From the NCBI GenBank assembly GCA_003168215.1, contig PMSW01000120.1, forward strand, positions 11,000 through 46,659: DNA of 35,660 nucleotides, given 5' to 3'. The position numbers and the translations under genes were made by a program. The notes under the pieces were generated by a model. It made no database searches. It was given only the letters and a program-made list of their open reading frames with translations, and had not been told where the DNA came from. Below are positions 15,481 to 22,652 of this stretch, piece after piece (position 1 is the first letter of the stretch; every line of letters starts with the position of its first letter). The stretch is from Actinomycetota bacterium (GTDB lineage: Bacteria; Actinomycetota; Actinomycetes; Streptosporangiales; Streptosporangiaceae).

Positions 15481-15853
15481 CGGTGCCGGGCGGCGTCCAC
15501 AGGCCCTGCCGGCCGCGATACGGAACGGGAGGGTCGATAGGCGAGGGGAATTCGAGCATCCAGTGAAAACAGCCGGAGATGGCCCACCGGCTGGGGGAAT
15601 CGGTCAGGATGTCAGCGAGGAAGACAAGGCCGATAATCGCTCCCCGCGCCTGCCACGCCGCCCGCGGGCGCCCGAAGGCTTCTGGGTCCGCCATCGTCCA
15701 GAGCAACGACTCGGAGCCTCCGGGATCGGCGTCCTTCCCGGCGTGGATTAGCAGCGGCCCACGATAGGCCGTCTTCCAACGGCGATTCTCAACGTCCTTG
15801 CCCCCGTAGATCGCGGCCCAGGCCCATGGCTGACGGAGGGTCAAGGCCTTCAC
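15452..15853 (-). CDS. ASCH-domain protein (133 aa)
   Basis: The N-terminus MKALTLRQPWAWAA, then GGKDVENRRW, YRGPLLIHAG and the end segment PVPYRGRQGLW are typical of a stand-alone ASCH domain, a PUA-like fold thought to bind RNA or modified bases. The start is GTG at 15853, 31 nt after the stop of the B3 gene and on the same strand, so it is probably the third gene of the pair 3 operon. No strong ribosome site is visible. Its 3' end overlaps the Nudix gene by 29 bases. In this context it suggests that the pair 3 system touches RNA or modified nucleotides (inference). Confidence 0.85.
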   Translation of the reverse strand: MKALTLRQPWAWAAIYGGKDVENRRWKTAYRGPLLIHAGKDADPGGSESLLWTMADPEAFGRPRAAWQARGAIIGLVFLADILTDSPSRWAISGCFHWMLEFPSPIDPPVPYRGRQGLWTPPGTVTEKLADFL

Positions 15854-15883
15854 GACCGGAAACCGGCCGCCGGCCCGTCACCC

Positions 15884-17422
15884 TTACTCATCGGGCCTGC
15901 CGTCCGCGGGTGCGCCGGCTGCGGACTGGGGCACTGCGCCGAAGATGCGCTCGTACAGATCCTGGCCATAGCTGGTGGGCAGCGGCTCGCCTTCGGCGAG
16001 CCTGAAGGTCCGCAGTCCGCCGGCCTGCCTTTCCGCCCGCAAGAACAGGGCGGTGTCGGCCTGCTGCAGGTAGAGACTGTGCGCGAGGTCAAAGAAGTGG
16101 GTAACGAAAATAGTCCTGACACCTGACTCGGTCAGCGCGCGGATTATCTGGCGCGCGATCTCCGAGCCCTCCCGCTCGTTCGTCGCCGCGAACGACTCGT
16201 TGAACAGCACGATGCTTCCGGACACCGCGCTGTCGGCAAGCTCGCTCATCCTGCTGAGTTCTTCATCGAGCTTCCCGCTGTTCATCGTCGCGTCTTCTTC
16301 TCGCTTGCAGTGCGTGAACAGCCGCTCGCAGACGCTGCCAGCGAACGACTCAGCGGGGACGAGCATGCCGCACTGCATCATCAGCTGGGCCAGGCCGATG
16401 CTCCGCAGGAACGTCGACTTCCCGCCCTGGTTCGCTCCGGTGATCATGACGAGTGACTTGCCATCCGCGTTGACGTCGTTGCCCACGGCCCGCGTGTCGA
16501 GCCGCAGGCTCAGGCAGACGTCGTAAAGACCGTGGAAGGACAGGGCGGGCTTGCCCGCGGGCACGGGCACGGGCACGCACAGCGGCTCTCCCTTCTGCGT
16601 GAGCTGTTCCTGAAGGTTCAGGCAGCCGATGTAGAAGCCCAGCTCGCAGCGCAGCAGGGTAAGGAAGCTGAGAATGTGGTCGGCTGACTGGGCGAGCGCG
16701 TTAGCCGCCAGGTCGATCCCCCTGTTGCGCAGCTCCGCGAGGGTCCTGAAGCCGCTCTCGTCGCGGGGGTGGATTCTCAGGGTGTATGCGGAGTGGCTGC
16801 CGGAGATCCGCCTGAGCCAGCCCTGCCTTGCCTGCTGCGACAGTCGGAGGACATAGTTGCTCCCCTTGTTTCCCCTGCCGAGCTCGGCGCTGACCAGCAC
16901 TCCGTCACGGAACCGCAACTGCCGCAGATGGTCTTCGACGTCCTGGAAGTAGTCGTCTCCGAGTTCACGGGCAAGGGTCTCGAAAAGGGCCGTAAAGCCC
17001 TCTGACCGGAAACCTGCCGCATGTTCATCGGCGCTGTGCCGTAGTCGCTTGAGTATCCCCACGAACAGCTGCATCGCCTCGGCGGACCAGCGCAGGGTCG
17101 AGTCGGGAGACTGCATGAAGATGCCGCGGTAGATCTTCTTGCTCCCGGTGACCGCCTCGACCGCTAGATCGTAGATCTCCCTGACGACGGAGGCCTGCTC
17201 CAGGCAGTCCGCGAGGATGCGCTGGCGGTAGCCGATCGCGTCGGCGTCAGCCAGGCTCGACAAGACAGCCCGCCTTGCCACGTCAAACAGGAACTCATCA
17301 CCGCGGGCCATCGCGCCGAAGAGTGTCTCAAGGCCCAGGTCCCGGGAGAGGTCCGGCTCATTGTCCGGCAGGCTGCCGTCGGTGTCGAAGTCCCGGTCCT
17401 TAAACATAAGAAAAGCCTTCAT
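15884..17422 (-). CDS. MutS-like ATPase, B subunit of pair 3
   Basis: This 512-aa protein starts MKAFLMFKDRDFD and is closest in layout to B1. The core has LGLETLFGAMARGDEFLFDVA and YRQRILADC. VGNDV precedes Walker A, GANQGGKST. The signature is SGKLDEEL, Walker B is IVLFNE followed by SFAATNEREGSE, and the H-loop VTHFFDLAHSL keeps its His. The Walker B Asp is Asn, as in all six paralogues. The C-terminus LPTSYGQDLYERIFG matches B1, followed by a variable Ala/Asp-rich tail. The start overlaps the stop of A3 (ATGA). An ASCH gene follows 31 nt downstream. Confidence 0.9.
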   Translation of the reverse strand: MKAFLMFKDRDFDTDGSLPDNEPDLSRDLGLETLFGAMARGDEFLFDVARRAVLSSLADADAIGYRQRILADCLEQASVVREIYDLAVEAVTGSKKIYRGIFMQSPDSTLRWSAEAMQLFVGILKRLRHSADEHAAGFRSEGFTALFETLARELGDDYFQDVEDHLRQLRFRDGVLVSAELGRGNKGSNYVLRLSQQARQGWLRRISGSHSAYTLRIHPRDESGFRTLAELRNRGIDLAANALAQSADHILSFLTLLRCELGFYIGCLNLQEQLTQKGEPLCVPVPVPAGKPALSFHGLYDVCLSLRLDTRAVGNDVNADGKSLVMITGANQGGKSTFLRSIGLAQLMMQCGMLVPAESFAGSVCERLFTHCKREEDATMNSGKLDEELSRMSELADSAVSGSIVLFNESFAATNEREGSEIARQIIRALTESGVRTIFVTHFFDLAHSLYLQQADTALFLRAERQAGGLRTFRLAEGEPLPTSYGQDLYERIFGAVPQSAAGAPADGRPDE

Positions 17423-18954
17423 GGGGCTATCCGCTCCCTGAGGGCCTCGTAGGTCAGCCCGTACTTCTCGGCTATGGCCACGGCATAGGAGAGTCCGTCA
17501 GCAGGCCGCCTGACGATCTTGTATGTCCGCACGGCGGGATTCTCCGGAACGACCGTGCTGACCACGCTGACGGTCGACTCGCTCAGGGACGCAAGCTCGT
17601 CAACGAACGTGACCCACACGCAGATGGCGTCCAGCGCGATTATCTCCTCCAGCACCTTCGTGCCGAGGAAGATCGCGTCATCCAGCGTCGTGGAGGTGAA
17701 GATCTCATTCATGATGATGACGCTGCTGCCGGTAGCTTGCTGCAGGATCTCGTGGATCCTGGTCAGGTCGTCCTGCAGCTTGCCGCTGAGATCCTTGAGG
17801 TTCTCGCCCCGCTCGAAATGAGTGAACATCTGGTCGAACAGCAGCAACTGCGCATCGCTGCCGGGCACCAGGCACCCGATGCTGGCGAGATAGTGCATCT
17901 GGCCGATAGTCCGGGCGAAGGTGGTCTTGCCGCCCTGATTGGGGCCGGACACGACAAAAATGCGTTCGGGGCCGCTCAGGTAGAAGTCGTTGAGGACGAT
18001 CGGCCCGTTCCCCGGCGCCAGGATGTTGGCCAGCGCGATGTCGAATGTCTCGCGGCCCAGGATGTCCTTCGACCGGCCGGAAACTTGCGGGTAGCAGAAT
18101 TTCAGCCCGGTCCTCCTGAATCTCGCCATGAAGTCGATGCAGGCGACGTAAAACTGCACCTCCCGGTCGAACACGGCAACCGTCCGGTCAAGATAATCGC
18201 GATGACGGCCGCAGTAATCGTCGAGCGCCGAGAAGATGTCGGGATACAGCTGCGCGACCAGGTCCAGGACGCCCGCTTCGACGTGGTCCATGTCGGCCAG
18301 GGAAAGAAATTTTGCCCGGTAATCCTTCACCTCCCGCTGCCTGAACCTCTCGAACGTAGCGGCCACGTCGGCGCCGTAGTCAGCCTCCGAATCATATTTG
18401 CTGACTTTGATCCGGTCGCTGAGGATACGGAGGCAATATCTTATTCCGGACAGCTGATCCCTGAGTGCCTTCGTATCGGCGGTGAGCCTGGTGAATGCGC
18501 TGGACTGGGTATAGGCCACCAGGTACTCGCGGAAGGCCAGGAAGCCATGCGACCTGAGGTCGGCAAGAGTCAGGTCGCGGGCCAGCGAGGCCACGGCATC
18601 GCAATATGCTTCCGCCGCGTCCAAGAACCACTTTTCCCGCTGATATTTGTAGTGGAGCCCCACGGCCTGCGAGAGGCTGTCGCGCATGGCCCGCATATTC
18701 TGGGCAAATGCTCCTATCCGCTCGAACAAATCCTTTCCATCAAGGTCGCGCAGTATCTCATGACGGTAGGTAATCGCCTCCAGGCGGTGCAGTGAAGTGT
18801 AGAAGAATGGCGTGAGATCGTATTCCTGCCGTCCTGCAGTGATGGACTGCAGCACCTGATCGAGGTTCAGGTCGGGAAAGAAAGCTGGCTCTTGCCGCTC
18901 GGCAATTTCCAGCTGATAGCCGGGCTCGTCAAACAGTATGCTGTGGAATGGCAA
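17419..18954 (-). CDS. MutS-like ATPase, A subunit of pair 3
   Basis: With the TTG start at 18954 the protein has 511 aa and begins directly at the family core (PFHSILFDEP, then FFPDLNLDQ and YRHEILRDLD). Walker A is GPNQGGKTT (337-345), the signature region is SGKLQDDL, Walker B is VIIMNE (412-417), and VTFVDEL lacks the H-loop His. TTG is favoured because a perfect GGAGGTGA lies 8 nt upstream. The frame is open to an ATG at 19248 that also has AGGAG 6 nt upstream. Using it would add 98 Pro/Ala/Ser-rich residues beginning MGLADETVAEAADG, which is the shared leader block read in frame. The A2 protein also has a long disordered N-terminus, so both starts may be used. Confidence 0.9.
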   Translation of the reverse strand: MPFHSILFDEPGYQLEIAERQEPAFFPDLNLDQVLQSITAGRQEYDLTPFFYTSLHRLEAITYRHEILRDLDGKDLFERIGAFAQNMRAMRDSLSQAVGLHYKYQREKWFLDAAEAYCDAVASLARDLTLADLRSHGFLAFREYLVAYTQSSAFTRLTADTKALRDQLSGIRYCLRILSDRIKVSKYDSEADYGADVAATFERFRQREVKDYRAKFLSLADMDHVEAGVLDLVAQLYPDIFSALDDYCGRHRDYLDRTVAVFDREVQFYVACIDFMARFRRTGLKFCYPQVSGRSKDILGRETFDIALANILAPGNGPIVLNDFYLSGPERIFVVSGPNQGGKTTFARTIGQMHYLASIGCLVPGSDAQLLLFDQMFTHFERGENLKDLSGKLQDDLTRIHEILQQATGSSVIIMNEIFTSTTLDDAIFLGTKVLEEIIALDAICVWVTFVDELASLSESTVSVVSTVVPENPAVRTYKIVRRPADGLSYAVAIAEKYGLTYEALRERIAP

Positions 18955-19199
18955 GGAGAGAGTCACCTCCGGACCGTGACAAGGCGGAATCCGAGTAACC
19001 CTGACGGCGCAAGCCCCCGACGTGAGCCCCGGCATTGCACGGATGATCGCGGGCAGCGGCCGACGCGGGGGGATGCTGCCAATCGCAACGGCCGGCGGGG
19101 CCGGCGATCCTGGTAGCGAGGCCGCTGATCCCGGCCGCGTTCCGGGGCGCGAAGATTTGATGCCGGGCCAAGGCGACGCTCCTCCCACGCTCGGTGCAT

Positions 19200-19265
19200 G
19201 GTAGGGGCCGTCAGCGGCTTCGGCCACGGTTTCGTCGGCGAGCCCCATCGCCTGCTCCTACTATC
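19200..19265 (-). promoter_or_regulatory. Shared promoter/leader element, copy L3 (before pair 3)
   Basis: GATAGT (19265-19260, minus) is followed after 11 nt by an ATG at 19248. Block 19227-19252 equals 25 of 26 positions of L2, and block 19200-19224 equals 21 of 25 positions of L1. L3 therefore links the other two copies. Its second block, GCTGACGGCCCCTACC, is a diverged form of the core seen in L4 and L5. The coding start used for pair 3 is 245 nt further on if TTG 18954 is correct, so this operon has the longest leader. Confidence 0.6.
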
Positions 19266-19320
19266 CCTCAGCCGCGGTCGTTCGGCCAAACCAACCGCAG
19301 CGGGAGTCGCGGCCAAGCCC

Positions 19321-19339
19321 GGGGGCGCTGGGCGCCCCC
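19321..19339 (-). terminator. GC hairpin between the DUF1707 gene and pair 3
   Basis: GGGGGCGC and GCGCCCCC form a perfect 8-bp stem with a 3-nt loop. It lies downstream of the leftward YbjQ-DUF1707 unit and upstream of the pair 3 promoter-like element, so it could insulate them. There is no T tract. Confidence 0.35.
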
Positions 19340-19417
19340 GGCCGCGCCGTTCATGCGCCGGCGGGCAGGTCCGTGATCCGTGGTTTGGGAGGACTTACCT
19401 CCGGATGGCAGAGTGAG

Positions 19418-19628
19418 GCGGAACGGGATGCGCGCTGCTGATCGCGGCGATCTTCAGCGCCGCGCGCCGGCGGAGGAAGCCCGACGACGACTTCTACGTA
19501 CATGTGGATCAGCCGATCCCGTCGTGGGCCCGCGCTCTCGCGCTGCTGCTGGCCCTTGCCGTGGTGGCGGTGCCGCCGCCGGGCTGGCCGGCGCCGTCAC
19601 CGCCTACCTGGTCGCGCTCCCCCGCTAA
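19418..19628 (+). pseudogene. Decayed small membrane protein (frameshifted)
   Basis: One frame reads ALLIAAIFSAARRRRKPDDDFYVHVDQPIPSW and then a hydrophobic helix ALALLLALAVVAV. The helix runs into Pro-rich nonsense, while the neighbouring frame supplies GLAGAVTAYLVALPR and a stop at 19626-19628. A one-base indel in the GCCGCC run near 19570-19585 would join the two into one small membrane protein. The first part also has no proper start codon in its own frame. Together this suggests a decayed gene or a sequencing error. No other coding content is seen in the 19266-19654 gap. Confidence 0.35.
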
Positions 19629-19654
19629 GACACGGCGAGCTCCGGCAAGGCCGT

Positions 19655-20029
19655 TCAGCTGGCGGCGTCCGGTACGTAGTGCCTGCTCTGGTCGGCCGGG
19701 TCGAGCCAGACGCGCATGACGGTGCCGGTCGTCGGATCGCGGAATCGCTCGGCTGTCGGAACCCAGCCCGGCCCGGGCGCGGCCGTCTGCGCGTGCCGCC
19801 GCCCCGGTGCCCGCTTGCCGGGGCCGGGCGCGCCGAGCGGCGGGAGGTCACGCACGGCCACGGCAGCCTCGTCCGCGTATTCGGCGGCCAGCACGATCTC
19901 CACCCGGCGGCTCAGCTCGTCGAGTTCCAGCCGGCCCAGCGCGTAATGCTCGCGCAGGATGCCCGTCAGCCGGTCCCGGTCGGCGTCGCCGAAGCGGGAA
20001 CCCGGCACGGGCGGCGGGCCGTCCGGCAC
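19655..20029 (-). CDS. DUF1707 (SHOCT-like) domain protein
   Basis: This 124-aa protein has residues ~12-65 (FGDADRDRLTGILREHYALGRL, LDELSRRVEIVLAAEYADE, AVRDLPPLG) that are a DUF1707 domain, common in actinomycetes at the N-terminus of small regulatory or membrane proteins. A Pro/Gly-rich linker leads to a short C-terminal part, WVPTAERFRDPTTGTVMRVWLDPAD, probably a small beta unit. There is no membrane helix. It lies two bases after the YbjQ gene on the same strand, so the two form an operon. The role is unknown. Confidence 0.82.
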   Translation of the reverse strand: MPDGPPPVPGSRFGDADRDRLTGILREHYALGRLELDELSRRVEIVLAAEYADEAAVAVRDLPPLGAPGPGKRAPGRRHAQTAAPGPGWVPTAERFRDPTTGTVMRVWLDPADQSRHYVPDAAS

Positions 20030-20031
20030 GG

Positions 20032-20385
20032 CTACGCGGAAGCCGAGGCGCGGACGACCACCGCAGTGCCGTAGGCCACGATCTCAGTGAGCTGCTGGCC
20101 CATCTCGGAGGAGTCAAAACGCACCGCGACGACGGCGTTTCCGCCCAGCAGCCTGGCATTCTCGATCATCCGGTCGATGGCGTGCCGGCGGCTGTCCTCC
20201 AGCAGTTCGGTGTACTGGGTAACCTCGCCCTGGCGCAGTGCCTTGAAGCCGGCCCCGATGGACTTGGCAACTCCCATGCTGCGCACGACGAGGCCGAAGG
20301 CGACGCCAAGGTCTTGCTCGACGGTCATCCCCGGCAGCTCGAATGCGGTGGTGACGGGGAAGTTAGCCGGTGCGGATTCGGTCAT
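20032..20385 (-). CDS. YbjQ/UPF0145 family protein
   Basis: This 117-aa protein has the YbjQ (DUF74) pattern: TAFELPGMTVEQDLGVAFGLVVRSMG, then LLEDSRRHAIDRMIENARLLGGNAVVAVRFD and EIVAYGTAVVV. Members form pentamers; some are annotated as heavy-metal binding, but the function is unsettled. The ATG at 20385 is preferred over 20394 because of an upstream TAGGA. It is the first gene of a two-gene unit with DUF1707. The gap 20386-20504 shows nothing notable. Confidence 0.88.
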   Translation of the reverse strand: MTESAPANFPVTTAFELPGMTVEQDLGVAFGLVVRSMGVAKSIGAGFKALRQGEVTQYTELLEDSRRHAIDRMIENARLLGGNAVVAVRFDSSEMGQQLTEIVAYGTAVVVRASASA

Positions 20386-20504
20386 GGCCGTCATCCTACG
20401 GAGCTAACCCACGCCAACGGCGGCACCGGGCCCGGGACGGGCCGGCCGGGATGAATTAACTGCGCGGGGGCTGGCCGCCGGCGCGCAGCGTGCCGGGCGG
20501 ATGG

Positions 20505-21269
20505 TCACAGCATCAGGATCAGCATGTAGCCCATCGTGATGCCCATCACGATCTCGCAGCACGCGGCGAGCCGCGGGGACAGCGGCGCACCGCGCAGCGG
20601 CGCAGGACGGCCGGCGTCGGCCTGGCCAGCGAGCCCGGGCATAGCGAACGCCGCAGCCACAGCCCGCCCGGTACCAGCGGCCGCGGCTGCCGCCGGTACT
20701 ACCCCGGGCTGCGATCCGGCTTCCGGTGCTACCGGGAGGGCGACGGCCAGCGCCAGCCGCATCGCTGGCACGGCAGGCACCGAGGGAAGCCGGTCGGTGA
20801 CCCACACGACGTATCCGAACAAGGCGAGCGCAAGCGCGAGTGCCAGGACGGGGTAACGGGCGGTTCCGGCCGGCTGCCCGCCCGCGGCCATTGCCGTTAC
20901 CGACGGCCGGGTCCTGGCGTGCGAGACCGCGAGAAACATGTAGAGCATCGCGCCGCTCGCCAGCACGTGCGGCAGCTGATGCAGTGCCCGGCCGGCGGCG
21001 CTGCTGGTGCGGTACGCGCGGAAGGCCTGCCAGCCGAACCACGCCACGGCCGCGCCAAACACCGCCTCCCAGGCGCCACCCGGCAGCAAGCTCAGCCGCG
21101 GTACCAGCATCCCCGCCATGGCCACGCCCATCAGGACATGGACGACGTCCACGGCGGGCTCGGTCGGCCGGCCCCGCAGGCGCGCGGCCGCCAGCCGGCT
21201 CACGCAGTAGACGGCAGTAACGATCATGATGGCCGCCAGCAGGTACCCGAGCCGTGAGGGACTGCTCAC
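20505..21269 (-). CDS. DUF5134 membrane protein
   Basis: This 254-aa protein has about six predicted membrane helices and the DUF5134 layout of actinomycetes. Met and His residues cluster near the helices: VVHVLMGVAMAGM, LHQLPHVLASGAMLYMF, and MGITMGYMLILML at the C-terminus. The start is GTG at 21269 with GGAGCGGAG upstream, overlapping the stop of the preceding gene (GTGA). A Pro/Ala linker at about 170-210 is low in complexity. Met/His-rich helices and the CsoR-like palindromes upstream of the operon would fit copper handling, but this is inference. Confidence 0.8.
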   Translation of the reverse strand: MSSPSRLGYLLAAIMIVTAVYCVSRLAAARLRGRPTEPAVDVVHVLMGVAMAGMLVPRLSLLPGGAWEAVFGAAVAWFGWQAFRAYRTSSAAGRALHQLPHVLASGAMLYMFLAVSHARTRPSVTAMAAGGQPAGTARYPVLALALALALFGYVVWVTDRLPSVPAVPAMRLALAVALPVAPEAGSQPGVVPAAAAAAGTGRAVAAAFAMPGLAGQADAGRPAPLRGAPLSPRLAACCEIVMGITMGYMLILML

Positions 21270-22357
21270 CTCCGCTCCCTCCCGTCGGCATGGCCAGGCT
21301 GCAGCCCGGCCATGCTCGCCGCGGCATGGCAGGTGCCAGCCATGCTCGTCCCGGCCGGGCCCGTTGCGGCGGCCCGCAGCCGGCTGGCGCCTGACGGCCA
21401 GTAGGCCACGGCGAGCAGGGCAAGCAGCGGACCGGAGTTCGGATCGGTGCCGGACCCGGTGAAGACGCCGCCGAGCGCCTCGGCCGCCCAGATGACCGCG
21501 GCGGCGATGACGGCAAGGACAACCGCGGCGCGGGCAGCCGGCGGCGGCAGGTATACCCCGGCCGCGACGACCGCCAGCGTGACCGCGAGCACGATCGACG
21601 CAGCCAGGCCATGACGGCTGACCGCGGCGCCGAGGTGCGTGTCGGCAGCGGCGAGCCAGCCTGGCTGGCCGGCCCCCATCGCGGAGATCATGCTGCCCAG
21701 CCCCCGGGCAGCCCGTAGCGCCGGCTGGAGCGAAAGGCAGCCGAGGCTCCCCCACAAGGCGAGCCAGAGCGCCCGCGCGACCGGCGTGCCCACCGAGCGC
21801 CCGGCGGCGAACGCCGAGGGACGATCCGTCCCGGCGGGCCACAGCAGGATCGCGAGCAGCGCGTAGATGATCACCGCTCCGGGTGCGCCGCTGAGCGGGC
21901 TCGCGTTCCCCGTCAGCACCGACCCGAGTCCTTCACCGAGCCACCACACGGCCAGTGACCAGGCAATCGAGGCTCCGAGCGCGATCTTGACCGTCGGCCG
22001 CCAGGCGATCCCGATGGCCAGCAGCAGCTGCACGGCGGCGAAGGCGGAGTTCATCGCGACGGCATGCTGCGCAATGAGCCGCGCGGACCAGATGATCGGA
22101 TCGGCGACGAGCGCCGGGTTGCCGCTAGCGGAAGCCGCGAGCGTCCCGGCGAACGCCCTGGTGAACATGAACGACTGGTACTGCAGGACCGCGTCGAGCA
22201 GCCAGATGCCGCCCAGCGCAAGCTGCAGCCGCCGGCGCGCATCCGGGGGTTCCCAGCCCGCCGCCGCGATGGCAGCGTTGCCGTCCAGCCCTGCTGCGGT
22301 ACTGCGCGCGGAGGCGTCGCGGGGCGGGACACCGAGGGCGGCCACGGCATCGCTCAT
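21266..22357 (-). CDS. Polytopic membrane protein (363 aa), partner of DUF5134
   Basis: About eight or nine hydrophobic helices are visible after a ~45-residue cytoplasmic N-terminus. The pattern WLLDAVLQYQSFMFTRAFA near residues 53-71 and long loops with GNPALVADPIIW and LTGNASPLSGAPGAV suggest a family frequent next to DUF5134 genes. No transporter motif is recognised. The C-terminal ~35 residues hold several Met, His and a Cys (SMAGTCHAAASMAGLQPGH), possibly metal-binding. It overlaps the DUF5134 gene by 4 bases and is itself overlapped by a small upstream frame. Confidence 0.78.
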   Translation of the reverse strand: MSDAVAALGVPPRDASARSTAAGLDGNAAIAAAGWEPPDARRRLQLALGGIWLLDAVLQYQSFMFTRAFAGTLAASASGNPALVADPIIWSARLIAQHAVAMNSAFAAVQLLLAIGIAWRPTVKIALGASIAWSLAVWWLGEGLGSVLTGNASPLSGAPGAVIIYALLAILLWPAGTDRPSAFAAGRSVGTPVARALWLALWGSLGCLSLQPALRAARGLGSMISAMGAGQPGWLAAADTHLGAAVSRHGLAASIVLAVTLAVVAAGVYLPPPAARAAVVLAVIAAAVIWAAEALGGVFTGSGTDPNSGPLLALLAVAYWPSGASRLRAAATGPAGTSMAGTCHAAASMAGLQPGHADGRERR

Positions 22358-22569
22358 CGCGGCATCGTCCCCTCTCGTGACGCTTTCCCCGCGGGCACCA
22401 CGGTCCCGCCCGGCTCAGCACCGAACTGCCGCAGCCGCTGCTGGCGAATACCGGCGCCCGGCGCGGAGCGCATAACCGCCGGATAAGGCCGGCTTCTCGC
22501 CTGACTGCTAAGAATTGATGCCACCAGAATGCTATTAGTTACCGTCAGGCAGAGCAATACCTTATGCAT
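22354..22569 (-). CDS. Possible small protein with hydrophobic N-terminus (71 aa)
   Basis: The ATG at 22569 starts MHKVLLCLTVTNSILVASILSSQA, which could be a signal peptide or membrane helix. The rest is Arg/Pro/Gly-rich. The stop overlaps the start of the 363-aa membrane protein (ATGA). Codon use in the first 25 codons is unusually AT-rich for this window, so this may be promoter or leader DNA rather than a gene. Confidence 0.3.
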   Translation of the reverse strand: MHKVLLCLTVTNSILVASILSSQARSRPYPAVMRSAPGAGIRQQRLRQFGAEPGGTVVPAGKASREGTMPR

Positions 22570-22630
22570 AACTTAGCTGATCAGCAGATATTTAACGATA
22601 TCATTTTCGATCATGTAATGCAGCTAGCCC
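22560..22630. promoter_or_regulatory. AT-rich promoter region of the DUF5134 operon
   Basis: This is the most AT-rich stretch of the window, with TTTAACGATATCATTTTCG and the palindrome GCTGATCAGC at 22577-22586. It lies just upstream of the leftward membrane-protein operon and between it and the CsoR-like palindromes. Several -10-like boxes are possible, so no single promoter can be chosen. Confidence 0.4.
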
Positions 22631-22652
22631 GCGCATCGCGAGGGAGCCGATA

